Assembly (NCBI RefSeq): GCF_023516435.1
Contig: NZ_CP097332.1
Coordinates: 2,728,001-2,792,000, forward strand
DNA from: Jatrophihabitans telluris
GTDB taxonomy: Bacteria; Actinomycetota; Actinomycetes; Mycobacteriales; Jatrophihabitantaceae
DNA: 64,000 nucleotides
Direction of reading: 5' to 3'
The position numbers and the translations under genes are program-made. Below the pieces are notes generated by a model. That model was not told the DNA's origin and made no database searches. It saw only the letters and a list, made by a program, of their open reading frames with translations. Positions 37,273 through 46,613 of the stretch are shown here, piece after piece; position 1 is the stretch's first letter, and each line of letters begins with the position of its first letter.

Positions 37273-38825
37273 CGGCCTCGGCCATTCTCGGTTCCGGTCG
37301 GGCGGAGGGCGTCCGCGCGGGCAGCGGCGGTCGAGCGTTGAGTCGTGGCAGGTGCAGCCGCGCGCTGAGCAGCCGCGCGTTGAGTCGCGCGTTGAGTCGT
37401 GTGAGGTGCCGCCGCGCGCTGAGCAGCCGTGCGTTGAGTAGTCGGAGGAGTTGCCGCGCGTTGAGTCGCGGTGCGCGGACGTCCCGCGGCGCGGCCGGAA
37501 CCAGCCTCGCTCGTCGTGACACCCGAGGTACGGCTGCCGGCTGGGCGCACCTTGCGACGTACGACATCGGTGACGGCCGCCGGTCGGCCGAGGCGCAACC
37601 ACCGGACCCAGCGCGGCGTCAGCCCGGCAGCCGCGGTCGTCGCCGCGGCACTCACCGCGGCTGGCTCGTGGCGCGCGAAGGACACGAGCATGCCCAGCAC
37701 GCCGCAGGTGAGGATCAGCGACGTACCGCCGTTGGAGATGAACGGCAGCGGAATGCCGGTGACCGGCAGCAGCGCGGTCACATAACCGATGTTGATGAGG
37801 GCCTGGCCGGCGATCCAGATCGCGGTTCCGGCGGCGACCAGCCTGATGAACGCGTCGTTGCTGCGGAAGGCGATGCGCAGCGCGGCGTAGGTGAACAGGG
37901 CGAACAGGAGCAGCACGGCGGTGGTGCCGAGCAGGCCCAGCTCCTCTCCGACGACGGCGAAGACGTAGTCGGTGTTCGCGTTGGGTACCCAGCCGTACTT
38001 GAGGGTGCCGCGGCCGAGCCCGACACCGAAGACGCCGCCCGAGGACAGCGCCCACAACCCGTGCAGAGCCTGGAATCCGTGATGCTGCGGATCGAGGTTC
38101 GGATGCAGGAATGTCGTCAGGCGTTGCAACCGGTACGGCTCGGTCACGGCCATCACGGTGACCGCCCCGGCGATCAGGAGCACGATCACCGCGAAGAAAC
38201 GAAACGGCAGGCCAACGGTCCAGAGCAGCCCGATGAGCAGCAGCATGAAGCACAGGCTCGTGCCGAGATCGGGTTCCATCATGACCAGGCCGATGATGGC
38301 GAGGAACCCAGGCACGAGCGGAACCAGCACGTGCCGGGCACTGTGCAGCGACTGCAGGGACTCCTTGCGCGCCAGCAGGTCTGCCCCCCAGAGCAGAACC
38401 GCCAGCTTGGCGAACTCCGAGGGCTGAACCGTGAACGGACCGAGCTGCAGCCAGCGGTGAGCGCCGTTGATCGTGACGCCGACCCCGGGAATGAGCACGC
38501 CGAGCAGCGCGACCAGCGCCAGGGCGAGGACGGGATAGGCCAGGCGCCGGTAGACGCGCGGTGGTATCCGCATCGCGAACCAGAACACCGGGACGCTCAT
38601 GGTCAGGAACTCCGCCTCGCGGATGAGCTGGGACCAGATGTTGTCGCCGGTCGTGTGCAGCGAGGCCGAGATGGTCGTCGAGGCCGACATGAGCAGGCCG
38701 AAGAACAGCAATCCGCCGCCGGCGAAGGCGAGCAGTTGCAGGGAGGCGTACGGGCTCTCCAGGTAGCGGCCGGACGCACGGACGACCCGGGTGTCCGACA
38801 CCCGGGAACGGATTCCGTTGATCAC
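37269..38825 (-). CDS. ftsW: Lipid II glycosyltransferase/division protein FtsW
   Basis: SEDS-family peptidoglycan polymerase partnered with FtsI. Ten or so helices over residues 27-400; SEDS marks include GAHRWLQLGPFTVQPSEFAKLA and PVTGIPLPFISNGGTSLI, the expected catalytic Asp in the MMEPDLGTSL loop, and GRGTLKYGWVPNANTDYVFAVVGEELG. The C-terminal about 110 residues are cytoplasmic and low complexity, with many T-Q-R-A-A and A-A-A-P-x-T-T-Q-R repeats (about 37310-37490). GTG start overlaps murD stop as GTGA. Confidence 0.96.
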   Translation of the reverse strand: MINGIRSRVSDTRVVRASGRYLESPYASLQLLAFAGGGLLFFGLLMSASTTISASLHTTGDNIWSQLIREAEFLTMSVPVFWFAMRIPPRVYRRLAYPVLALALVALLGVLIPGVGVTINGAHRWLQLGPFTVQPSEFAKLAVLLWGADLLARKESLQSLHSARHVLVPLVPGFLAIIGLVMMEPDLGTSLCFMLLLIGLLWTVGLPFRFFAVIVLLIAGAVTVMAVTEPYRLQRLTTFLHPNLDPQHHGFQALHGLWALSSGGVFGVGLGRGTLKYGWVPNANTDYVFAVVGEELGLLGTTAVLLLFALFTYAALRIAFRSNDAFIRLVAAGTAIWIAGQALINIGYVTALLPVTGIPLPFISNGGTSLILTCGVLGMLVSFARHEPAAVSAAATTAAAGLTPRWVRWLRLGRPAAVTDVVRRKVRPAGSRTSGVTTSEAGSGRAAGRPRTATQRAATPPTTQRTAAQRAAAPHTTQRATQRAAAQRAAAPATTQRSTAAARADALRPTGTENGRGR

Positions 38826-40267
38826 CGCGGCTGCTCCGGCGGCACCGGCCCCGTCACGGCACCGGGAAGTTGCCCGACCGCGCGGGCGAACGACTCACCG
38901 CGGGCGGAGTAGCTCGCGAACATGTCCAGTGATGCCCCGGCAGGCGCGAGCAGAACGACGTCGGAGGCGTGCGCCAGCGACGCCGCGGCCGCGACGACTT
39001 CCTGCATGGCCCCATCGTCCGTCCTTGACACGGTGATCACGGGGACATCCGGCGCGTGTCGCGCGAGAGCAGACGCGATCAGGTCCCGGTCCTGGCCCAG
39101 CAGGACCGCCGCGCGTAGCCGGGGGGCATGCCGGTCGACCAACTCGGCGATCGGAGCGCCCTTGAGCTGGCCGCCGGCGATCCAGACGACCGAGGGATAG
39201 GCGGCGAGCGAGGCATCGGCCGCGTGCGGGTTCGTCGCCTTGGAGTCGTCCACGTAGTCCACGTCGGAGACGGTCGCGACCAGCTGGTTTCGGTGCGGAT
39301 CCGGTACGAAGGCCCGCAACCCGGCCGCGATCTGCTCCGGGCCCACGCCGGCCGTTTCAGCCAGCGCCGCGGCCGCGAGCGCGTTGGCCACGTTGTGCTC
39401 CCCCGGTGGCCGGATCTCGGCGGCGGGCAGGAGCACCCGGCCCTGGGCATCGCGAAGCAACCCGTCCACCACCCCGTAGCTGCCCGGACCGCCGTGGTGG
39501 GTGGAGAAGGTCAGCCTCGACGTTGCGGCCTCCTCCAACCGAGCCAGCACCGTCGGATCGTCCGCGTTGCCGATCGCGGTGTCACCGGCGAAGACCTTGG
39601 TCTTCTCCCGGGCGTAGGCCGACATCGTCCCGTGCCAGTCGAGGTGATCCGGTGCCACGTTGAGCAGGGCTCCGGCCAGGGGCGCGATCGTGGCCGAGTG
39701 GTGCAGCTGGAAGCTGGAGGCCTCCACGGCAAGCACGTCGTAGCCGGGGTCGGCCAGCACGGCGTCGATGATCGGCACGCCCACGTTGCCGACCGCCAAC
39801 GCTCGGAGGCCGGCCGACCGCAGCACGGCCTCGAGCATTCGCACGGTCGTGGTCTTGCCGTTGGTTCCGGTGATCATCAACCAGGCGGCGGGGTCGTTGC
39901 CCCTGATCCGCCAGGCGAATTCGAGCTCTCCGAAGACCGGCAGCCCGCGCTGGTAGGCCTGCTGAAGCAGGAACTGGTCGGGACGCAGTCCGGGCGAGGT
40001 CACGACGAGATCGATACCGTCGGGAATCACCTCGACGGCACCGAGGAATTCGGCCCCCTCAGGCAGGCCGCCGCCGAGCCGAGCCGGGCCGGCGTCGGTC
40101 ACGAGCACCGAGCAACCAAGCCGGACGAGGGCCCGGGCCGCGGAGGCACCCGCCACCCGCGCGCCGAGGACGAGCGCCCGGGCTCCGGCGAATTCCAGCC
40201 GGTCGGCGAATCGGGGCGAGGACGCGGCGCGCTCGGCCGGAGTCGGAACGGTCGAGGCGTCAGTCAT
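38822..40267 (-). CDS. murD: UDP-MurNAc-L-alanine:D-glutamate ligase
   Basis: Adds D-Glu to UDP-MurNAc-L-Ala. About 481 residues from ATG 40267 (MTDASTVPTPAERA). Rossmann start ARALVLGARVAGASAARALV, ATP loop ITGTNGKTTTVRMLEAVL, LLNVAPDHLDWHGTMSAYAREKTKVF, and YVDDSKATNPHAADASLAAY. It overlaps the mraY stop (ATGA) and the ftsW start (GTGA). The frame open to 41470 is antisense to nothing functional but lies under mraY in another frame, so it is ignored. Confidence 0.97.
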   Translation of the reverse strand: MTDASTVPTPAERAASSPRFADRLEFAGARALVLGARVAGASAARALVRLGCSVLVTDAGPARLGGGLPEGAEFLGAVEVIPDGIDLVVTSPGLRPDQFLLQQAYQRGLPVFGELEFAWRIRGNDPAAWLMITGTNGKTTTVRMLEAVLRSAGLRALAVGNVGVPIIDAVLADPGYDVLAVEASSFQLHHSATIAPLAGALLNVAPDHLDWHGTMSAYAREKTKVFAGDTAIGNADDPTVLARLEEAATSRLTFSTHHGGPGSYGVVDGLLRDAQGRVLLPAAEIRPPGEHNVANALAAAALAETAGVGPEQIAAGLRAFVPDPHRNQLVATVSDVDYVDDSKATNPHAADASLAAYPSVVWIAGGQLKGAPIAELVDRHAPRLRAAVLLGQDRDLIASALARHAPDVPVITVSRTDDGAMQEVVAAAASLAHASDVVLLAPAGASLDMFASYSARGESFARAVGQLPGAVTGPVPPEQPR

Positions 40268-41358
40268 CCGTAGGAGACGAATTCCGCGTAGAACAAGCCC
40301 ATTCCGAACGCGACCGCGAGCCCCCCGACGATCCAGAACCGGACGATCGTGGTCACCTCGTCCCAACCACCCAGTTCGAAGTGATGGTGGAACGGCGCCA
40401 TTCGGAACACGCGCCGGCCGGTGCCGGTCTTGATCCGGGTGAACTTGAACCAGCCCGTCTGGATCACGCTCGACAGGGTTACCACGGCGAACAGGCCACC
40501 CAGCACGACGAGCAGCAGTTCGGTCCGCGACAGGATCGCCAAGCCGGCCATCAGTCCGCCCAGGGCCATCGAACCCGTATCGCCCATGAAGATCTGCGCC
40601 GGCGAGGCGTTCCACCACAGGAAGCCGAAACAGGCACCCATCGCCGCGGCCGCGATGAGCGCCAGGTCCTGCGGATCTCGCACGATGTAACAGCCGGCCG
40701 GATGCCGCACGCCGCAGACGTTCTTGAACTGGATGAAGGTGATCAGGGTGTAGGCGCCCATCACCATCGCGGCGCTGCCCGCCACCAGCCCGTCCATCCC
40801 GTCGGTCAGGTTCACCGCGTTCGTGGTGGCTGTGACGATGAGGTAGGCCAGCACGAGGAAGCCGACCACGCCGAGGGAGAGCGGGGCGAGATCGCGAACG
40901 TAGGAAAGGTGTTTCGACGCCGGGGTCAGGCCGTTGTGTGCCTTGAACATCATCGCTCCGGCGCCGAACACCAGGGCGACGCCCAGCTGCCCGAGGAATT
41001 TCGCCCGGGCCCGCAAACCGAGATTGCGCCGTCGTCGCAACTTGATCAGGTCGTCGAGAAAGCCGACACCGCCCGAACCCAGCATGAGAAACAGCAACAA
41101 CAGCCCGGAGGCGGTCGGTCCGGCGTGATCGTGCCGGACGGCGGCCACCAGATGCGCGGCGACGTAACCCACGATGGTCGAGCCCATGATGGCCACGCCG
41201 CCCATGGTCGGCGTTCCCCGCTTGATCAGGTGGCTCTGCGGACCGTCCTCGCGGATCTCCTGACCGAAGCCGTGGCTGCGGAAGTACCGCACGACCAGCG
41301 GAGTGCACAGGATGGAGGTCATCAGGCCGAACAGGGCCGCGACCAGGATCGTCTTCAC
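40264..41358 (-). CDS. mraY: Phospho-MurNAc-pentapeptide translocase
   Basis: Transfers phospho-MurNAc-pentapeptide to undecaprenyl phosphate to make lipid I. The 364 residues form ten helices with the family signatures GTPTMGGVAIMGS, LDDLIKLRRRRNLGL (Mg site), NAVNLTDGMDGLVAGSA and FMGDTGSMALGG, and HHHFELGGWDE near the C-terminus. GTG start overlaps the murF stop as GTGA. Confidence 0.98.
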   Translation of the reverse strand: MKTILVAALFGLMTSILCTPLVVRYFRSHGFGQEIREDGPQSHLIKRGTPTMGGVAIMGSTIVGYVAAHLVAAVRHDHAGPTASGLLLLFLMLGSGGVGFLDDLIKLRRRRNLGLRARAKFLGQLGVALVFGAGAMMFKAHNGLTPASKHLSYVRDLAPLSLGVVGFLVLAYLIVTATTNAVNLTDGMDGLVAGSAAMVMGAYTLITFIQFKNVCGVRHPAGCYIVRDPQDLALIAAAAMGACFGFLWWNASPAQIFMGDTGSMALGGLMAGLAILSRTELLLVVLGGLFAVVTLSSVIQTGWFKFTRIKTGTGRRVFRMAPFHHHFELGGWDEVTTIVRFWIVGGLAVAFGMGLFYAEFVSYG

Positions 41359-42773
41359 TGCACACCCTCCGCCAGGGCGACCGCGGCCGGACGCACGTGC
41401 GCCCGCACAATCGCCTCGGCCACTCGTTCCATGCCCACCGAGCGGGACGCCTTGACGAAAACCACGTCACCGGGCTCGAGAATGGCCCTCAAGCGCTCGG
41501 TGGCGGCCTCGACGTCGGCCACCGCTTCCACATCCGTCATGCCGGCCTGCTCGGCGCCGTGGCGGATACCGGAAGCGGCCCGCCCGACGATGAGGGCCCG
41601 GGCGACGCCCAGATCCGCGACCGCGCGGCCGACCCGGACGTGTTCGGCCTCGGAGGCGTCACCGAGCTCGGCCATCTGCCCGAGTACCGCTACGGACCGG
41701 CGTCCGTGGCTCATCGACATCAGCGCGGCGAGTCCCGCCAGCATCGACTCCGGATTGGCGTTGTAGGCGTCATTGACGACCGTGATCCCGTCCTCGGTCG
41801 TGGTGACCTCCATGCGCCAACGCGACGACGCAGTCGCCGCCGACAACGCACGGCCGATCTCACCGACCGGCATGCCCAGCCGCCAGGCCGCGGCCGCGGC
41901 CGCGAGGGCGTTGCCGACCTGGTGCCGGCCGTGAACCGACAGCACGACCGGTGCGCTTTGCCCCGCGATCGACAGCAGGAACTCCGGCCGCCCGGACTCC
42001 GGTACCCGAAGGTCCACGGCCCGGACGTCGGCTTGTTCGGACTCGCCGAAGCGGATGACCTGTGCGGTGGTGCGCTCGGCCATGGCCGCCACCAGAGGGT
42101 CGTCGGCGTTGAGGATCGCCGCTCCCCCGTCAGCCTGCGACGGCAAGGCCTCGACGAGCTCGCCCTTGGCCTGCGCGATCGCCTGCACCGATCCGAACTC
42201 GCCGACGTGAGCGTGCCCCACGTTCAGCACGATCCCCAGCTGGGGACGGGCGATTGCGGTCAGGTGGGTGATGTGCCCGATGCCGCGCGCGGAGGTCTCC
42301 AGGACCAGGAATCGCGTGCCGGCGTCGGCCAGCAGCACCGTGTACGGATAGCCGAGTTCGTTGTTGAAGCTGCCCGGGGGCGCCACGGTCGTCCCGAGCC
42401 CCGACAGCACTTGAGCCAGCAGGTCCTTGGTCGAGGTCTTGCCGGACGAGCCCGTGACACCGATGACAGTCGCTGCCAGTCGGCGGCTCGCCGCGGTGGC
42501 CAATGCGCTGATCGCCGCGAGCGGATCGCTCACGACCACCGATCCGGTCGGCACCGAGCGGGTGGACAGCACAGCCACGGCCCCGGCGTCGACCGCGGCC
42601 TGGGCGTAGTCGTTGCCGTCGGCGCGCTCGCCCGGGAAGGCGAGAAAGAGGTCGCCGGGACGGACCCGGCGGCTGTCGAATTCTGCGCGGCCGGTGACTT
42701 CGACGTGAGGATCGAGGTGATCGGGACGCCCTCCGACGATGCGGGCGATTTCCCCGACGGTCATCGGGATCAC
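41355..42773 (-). CDS. murF: UDP-MurNAc-tripeptide D-Ala-D-Ala ligase
   Basis: Completes the pentapeptide precursor. The 472 residues begin MIPMTVGEIARIVGG; ATP loop VIGVTGSSGKTSTKDLLAQVL, LVLETSARGIGHI, LNVGHAHVGEFGS, LNADDPLVAAMA, and NDAYNANPESMLAGL are all typical. Start at GTG 42773 gives a GTGA overlap with murE; the ATG three codons later (42764) is an alternative. Confidence 0.96.
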   Translation of the reverse strand: MIPMTVGEIARIVGGRPDHLDPHVEVTGRAEFDSRRVRPGDLFLAFPGERADGNDYAQAAVDAGAVAVLSTRSVPTGSVVVSDPLAAISALATAASRRLAATVIGVTGSSGKTSTKDLLAQVLSGLGTTVAPPGSFNNELGYPYTVLLADAGTRFLVLETSARGIGHITHLTAIARPQLGIVLNVGHAHVGEFGSVQAIAQAKGELVEALPSQADGGAAILNADDPLVAAMAERTTAQVIRFGESEQADVRAVDLRVPESGRPEFLLSIAGQSAPVVLSVHGRHQVGNALAAAAAAWRLGMPVGEIGRALSAATASSRWRMEVTTTEDGITVVNDAYNANPESMLAGLAALMSMSHGRRSVAVLGQMAELGDASEAEHVRVGRAVADLGVARALIVGRAASGIRHGAEQAGMTDVEAVADVEAATERLRAILEPGDVVFVKASRSVGMERVAEAIVRAHVRPAAVALAEGVQ

Positions 42774-44338
42774 CGTCCGCTCACCCCCTGTTCCGTCATC
42801 GTGTCGGCCGACGGGCCCGGCGCGTCTGCCACCTGGTAGCCGGCGTGCGCCAAGGCCTGCGCCAGCACCGTCACATCGTCGAAAGGCAGCATATCCGCCC
42901 CCACCTGCTGGCCCGTCTCGTGCCCTTTGCCGGCCACCAGCACGGTGTCGCCGACCCGCGCCACCGCGACCGCCCGCTCGATCGCCGCCCGGCGGTCTCC
43001 GATTTCCTCGATGAGGGCGGGCCGATCGGCCGCCACCGCGCGGGCACCGGCAAGCATCGCGGCGCGGATCGTGGCCGGGTCCTCCGAGCGCGGATTGTCG
43101 TCGGTGACGATCAGCAGGTCGGCGGCGCGGGCGGCTACCTCACCCATGAGCGGCCGTTTGCCGCGGTCGCGGTCACCGCCACAGCCGAGCACGATGATCA
43201 GGCGCCCGGCGGTCAGCGGGCGCAGCGCCTGCAGGGCCGAGCTCACGCCGGCCGGCTTGTGGCTGTAGTCGACCACCGCCAGGAACGGCTGGTCACCGTC
43301 CACCCGCTCCATCCGTCCCGGGACCTGGGCGGCGGCAACTGCCGGGGCCGCCCGCGCCGGGTCGACCTCCAACTCGGCGAGCACCGCCAGGGCCAGCAGG
43401 GTGTTGGCGATGTTGTACGCGCCCGGGATGCGACATCCCGCGGCGAAGCTGCGACCCGGTCCCCGCACGGTGAACCGGGTCGACCCATCGGAGCCGACGA
43501 CGACGTCGGAAGCGGTCCAGTCCGCACCGCCGCTGGTGGACACGGTGATGCGGCCGGGCTCGACCAGCCGTCGACCCCACTCGTCGTCGACCACGACGAT
43601 CTCGCGCCGGGCACGTCCGTCGAACAACATCGCCTTGGCCGCGAAGTAATCCTCCATGTCGGAGTGGAAGTCCAGGTGGTCCTGCGACAGGTTGGTGAAC
43701 GCGCCGACCGCGAAGCAGACACCCCCGACCCGACCCATGCGCAGTGCGTGGGACGAGACCTCCATGCCGACAACGTCGATCGAGTCCTCCACCATCGCGG
43801 CCAGCAGTGCTTGCAGCTGGTCTGCCTCGGGGGTCGTGAAGGCGGTCTTCACCGATCGCGTACCGAAGAACACACCGACGGTGCCGATGAGGCCGACGTG
43901 CCGACCGGCGGCCGCCAGACCCGCCCGAACCAGGAACGTGGTGGTCGTCTTGCCCGACGTACCGGTGATCCCGTACAGCGAGAGCGCCTCGCTGGGATGC
44001 CCGTAAACCGCTGCCGAAACCGGCCCGAGGTCGTCGCGGGGACGCGCGGCGAGCAGCACGGGCACGGTGAGGCCGGCGGCTCGAACGGCACGTAACCCCT
44101 CGCCGTCGGTGAACACGGCCTGCGCGCCGGCCGCAACCGCGGCAGCCGCGAACCGGGCGCCGTGGCCGCTGCCGCCAGGCAGTGCGGCGAAGAGGTCTCC
44201 GGGCAGTACCGCCGTCGAGCTGGAGGTGATTCCGGAGACCGAGATCTCCGGACCGCCGTCCAGGATCAGCGAGCCGGTGGCCAGGGCACCGAGCGGGGTC
44301 GGCGGAACGTGGCGCGGACGCAACGGCGTCTGGACCAC
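42770..44338 (-). CDS. murE: UDP-MurNAc-L-Ala-D-Glu:diaminopimelate ligase
   Basis: Adds the third stem residue. The 522-residue protein has GITSSSTAVLPGDLFAALPG, ATP loop GITGTSGKTTTTFLVRAGL, GMEVSSHALRMGRVGGV, NLSQDHLDFHSDMEDYF, and the amino-acid selecting motif TDDNPRSEDP; the D-N-P-R tetrad points to meso-diaminopimelate rather than lysine as substrate. GTG start with AGGGG six bases upstream. It follows ftsI by 96 bp. Confidence 0.97.
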   Translation of the reverse strand: MVQTPLRPRHVPPTPLGALATGSLILDGGPEISVSGITSSSTAVLPGDLFAALPGGSGHGARFAAAAVAAGAQAVFTDGEGLRAVRAAGLTVPVLLAARPRDDLGPVSAAVYGHPSEALSLYGITGTSGKTTTTFLVRAGLAAAGRHVGLIGTVGVFFGTRSVKTAFTTPEADQLQALLAAMVEDSIDVVGMEVSSHALRMGRVGGVCFAVGAFTNLSQDHLDFHSDMEDYFAAKAMLFDGRARREIVVVDDEWGRRLVEPGRITVSTSGGADWTASDVVVGSDGSTRFTVRGPGRSFAAGCRIPGAYNIANTLLALAVLAELEVDPARAAPAVAAAQVPGRMERVDGDQPFLAVVDYSHKPAGVSSALQALRPLTAGRLIIVLGCGGDRDRGKRPLMGEVAARAADLLIVTDDNPRSEDPATIRAAMLAGARAVAADRPALIEEIGDRRAAIERAVAVARVGDTVLVAGKGHETGQQVGADMLPFDDVTVLAQALAHAGYQVADAPGPSADTMTEQGVSGR

Positions 44339-44434
44339 CTCGTACCCCTTTCGTTACGCGATCGGACCGGCGGCCGACCACCCTGCCACGCTACCCAGGC
44401 CCGATCGGATCGCGGTCGGGTCGGCTGCGGGCCG

Positions 44435-46612
44435 CTACTGACCAAGGGTCAGCGGGACCAGCTTTCCGACCGATCCGGACGCGGCGATCTTGGCCGCGGC
44501 CAATTCGTAGGAGGCGATCTCGTGGAACAGCGGAGCGGCGACATCGCCACCCTCCAGCCCGTGCGCGGGATTGTTGATCATGATCGCCACCGCGAAGCGC
44601 GGGTTGTCCGCCGGTGCCATCCCCGCGAAGGTGTCCCAGTAGACCGAGTCGGAGTACACGCCCGTCTTCGGATCGGGTTGCTGCGCCGTGCCGGTCTTGC
44701 CCGCCACCCGGTAACCCGGGATCGCCGCCCGCACACCGGTTCCGCCCTTCATCGTGACCGACTCCAGCATGGTACGAACGGTTTGGGCGGTCTTGGGCGA
44801 GACGACGGTCACCGCTGCCGGCTGCTGGGTCTGGCTCACCGAGCCGTCAGCCTTGGTCACGGACTGAACGATGCGTGGCGCGATCCGCTTGCCGTCGTTG
44901 GCGATCGCCTGGTACATCGACGCCAACTGCAGCGAGGTCATCGCGACTCCCTGACCGATCGGAAGGTTGGTGAACGTCGAGGGCGACCAGGTGCTGAGAT
45001 CCGGCAGCAGGCCGCTGCTCTCCCCGGGGAGCTCGACGCCGGTGGCCTGGCCCAGACCGAACTTCTTGAGGTAGTCGTAGAAGCTCTGCTCCCCCACCCG
45101 CTGGGCGATCTCGAGCGTGCCGACGTTGGAGGACTCCGCCAGCACCCCGGTCGCGGTGAACTTCTGCACCGGGTGCCACCAGGCGTCGTGAATGGTCACG
45201 CCCCCCGCCTGGATGCTGTCGGGCACGCTCAGGACCGTCCGCGGCGTGATCAGGCCCTTCTCGATTGCGGCGGACATGGTGACGATCTTGTTCGCCGAGC
45301 CCGGCTCGAAGACCTGCTGGATGTTCGGGTCCAGTGGCTGATTCGCGCCGATCGTCGAGGGGTCCTGGGCATCGAACGTGCCGCTGGAGGCCAGCGCCAG
45401 CACCTGCCCGGTCTTGACGTCCAGGATCGCGACCTGCCCGTTGCGGGCCTGGGAGGCCTTGATGGCCGAATCCAGGTAGTGCTGGGTGATGTACTGCAGA
45501 TCCTGGTCGATGGTGAGCTGCACCGTGCCGCCGTCCACGGCGTTCTTGCGCTTGATGGCACCGGCAGGGTTGACGTTGCCGTTGGCGTCGAGCTCGTAGT
45601 CCACCGCGCCGTCGGTGCCCTTGAGCATGGCGTCGTAGCTCTGTTCGATACCCGCAGCACCGGTGCCGTTCGAGTGCACCAGGCCGACGACGTTGGCCGC
45701 GGTGGTACGTCCCGGATAGAGCCGCTGCAGCGTCGCCTGGCTGAAGATGCCCACCAATGGCTTGCCCCGCAGAGTCAGGTTCTCCACCTGCTGGGCCAAC
45801 GCCGGCGGCAACGCGGTACCGAGCAGGGCGTAGCGGGAATTACTCGACAGCAACTGGGTAATCGTCATCACCGGCCGGCTGACGATCGGCGCGATCATGC
45901 TCGCATAGCTGGCCCGGTCGGCGGGCGCGATCATGCTGGGATCAGCCACGATGTCCTTGGCGTCGGCGGTGTAGGCCAGCGATATTCCGTTGCGGTCCAC
46001 GATCGACCCGCGCGCGGCATGCAAGGTCACTCCGCCGAGGCTCTGCTGGGTCGCTGCGTTGGCGTAGCCCCCGGAATCCAGGCCCTGCAACCAGACCAGC
46101 CGCACGAAGACCACCGACAGCAGCAGGCACACGATCACGACGCCGGACCGCACCCGCTTGGCGGCCTGCCCGAGCCGCATGCGCTTCGCCTGGGCCTTTC
46201 GTCGAGCGGCCGGCGCCTGGGCCCCACGTGGTGCCGGGCGCGTCGGTCCGACCTTGGCCGCGCTCTGGGGACGCGGCCGACCGGGCGTTGCGGCGCCGGG
46301 ACGGGGTCCGCCGCGGTTCGCTTGCGCCGGTCGCACCGGAGGCTGGCCGAGGTTCGGACGAGCCGGCCGCACCGGCGGCTGGCCGCGGTTCGGACGAGCC
46401 GGCCGCACCGGAGGCTGGCCCAAGCGTTGAGGTTGCCCTTGTTGCGCGGCACCCGGGGTCGACGTTGCCCTCGTTGCTTCGCCACGGCGTTGAGGTTGCC
46501 CTTGTTGCGCGGCCGGCGGACGCTGACCGTCGCGAGCCTGTGGGCTGCGCTGAGGCGGCTGAGGCTGATGAGGCTGATGAGGTCCGCGAGGCGGCTGAGG
46601 CGGTCGGTTCAT
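44435..46612 (-). CDS. ftsI: Peptidoglycan transpeptidase FtsI (class B PBP) with long repeat N-terminus
   Basis: Septal transpeptidase, about 725 residues. A roughly 155-residue Pro/Arg/Gln-rich cytoplasmic tail precedes the single membrane helix (about 157-174). The dimerisation domain starts LHAARGSIVDRNGISLAY; the transpeptidase has the S-x-x-K motif in FEPGSANKIV (Ser439, Lys442), S-x-N in LAESSNVGTLE and K-T-G in VAGKTGTAQQ. No PASTA domain. ATG 46612 is one base after the preceding stop. The tail contains three 12-residue repeats (GQPPVRPARPNR type) and two in-frame copies of the dispersed repeat (AAQQGQPQR). Confidence 0.96.
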   Translation of the reverse strand: MNRPPQPPRGPHQPHQPQPPQRSPQARDGQRPPAAQQGQPQRRGEATRATSTPGAAQQGQPQRLGQPPVRPARPNRGQPPVRPARPNLGQPPVRPAQANRGGPRPGAATPGRPRPQSAAKVGPTRPAPRGAQAPAARRKAQAKRMRLGQAAKRVRSGVVIVCLLLSVVFVRLVWLQGLDSGGYANAATQQSLGGVTLHAARGSIVDRNGISLAYTADAKDIVADPSMIAPADRASYASMIAPIVSRPVMTITQLLSSNSRYALLGTALPPALAQQVENLTLRGKPLVGIFSQATLQRLYPGRTTAANVVGLVHSNGTGAAGIEQSYDAMLKGTDGAVDYELDANGNVNPAGAIKRKNAVDGGTVQLTIDQDLQYITQHYLDSAIKASQARNGQVAILDVKTGQVLALASSGTFDAQDPSTIGANQPLDPNIQQVFEPGSANKIVTMSAAIEKGLITPRTVLSVPDSIQAGGVTIHDAWWHPVQKFTATGVLAESSNVGTLEIAQRVGEQSFYDYLKKFGLGQATGVELPGESSGLLPDLSTWSPSTFTNLPIGQGVAMTSLQLASMYQAIANDGKRIAPRIVQSVTKADGSVSQTQQPAAVTVVSPKTAQTVRTMLESVTMKGGTGVRAAIPGYRVAGKTGTAQQPDPKTGVYSDSVYWDTFAGMAPADNPRFAVAIMINNPAHGLEGGDVAAPLFHEIASYELAAAKIAASGSVGKLVPLTLGQ
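46313..46423 (-). repeat. 36-bp coding tandem repeat in ftsI (3 units)
   Basis: Three consecutive 12-residue units of the form GQPPVRPAxxNx in the cytoplasmic tail of FtsI. The second and third units differ from the first by a few substitutions. It immediately abuts the first in-frame copy of the dispersed palindromic repeat. Confidence 0.85.
46426..46512. repeat. Dispersed short repeat inside ftsI (two exact copies, one degenerate)
   Basis: GTTGAGGTTGCCCTTGTTGC occurs exactly at 46426-46445 and 46489-46508, each followed by GCGCGG or GCGC. A degenerate copy, GTCGACGTTGCCCTCGTTGC, is at 46459-46478 (17 of 20 identical). On the coding strand each intact copy reads AAQQGQPQR in frame. The same 20-mer forms the palindrome after ileS (28577-28650), 18 kb away. 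Confidence 0.9.
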
Positions 46613-46613
46613 G

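Noticed and set aside
37273-38253. N-terminal extension of murG
   Set aside because: It overlaps ftsW in another frame and is Arg/Ser/His-rich without homology; MurG begins at the G-loop near ATG 37272.
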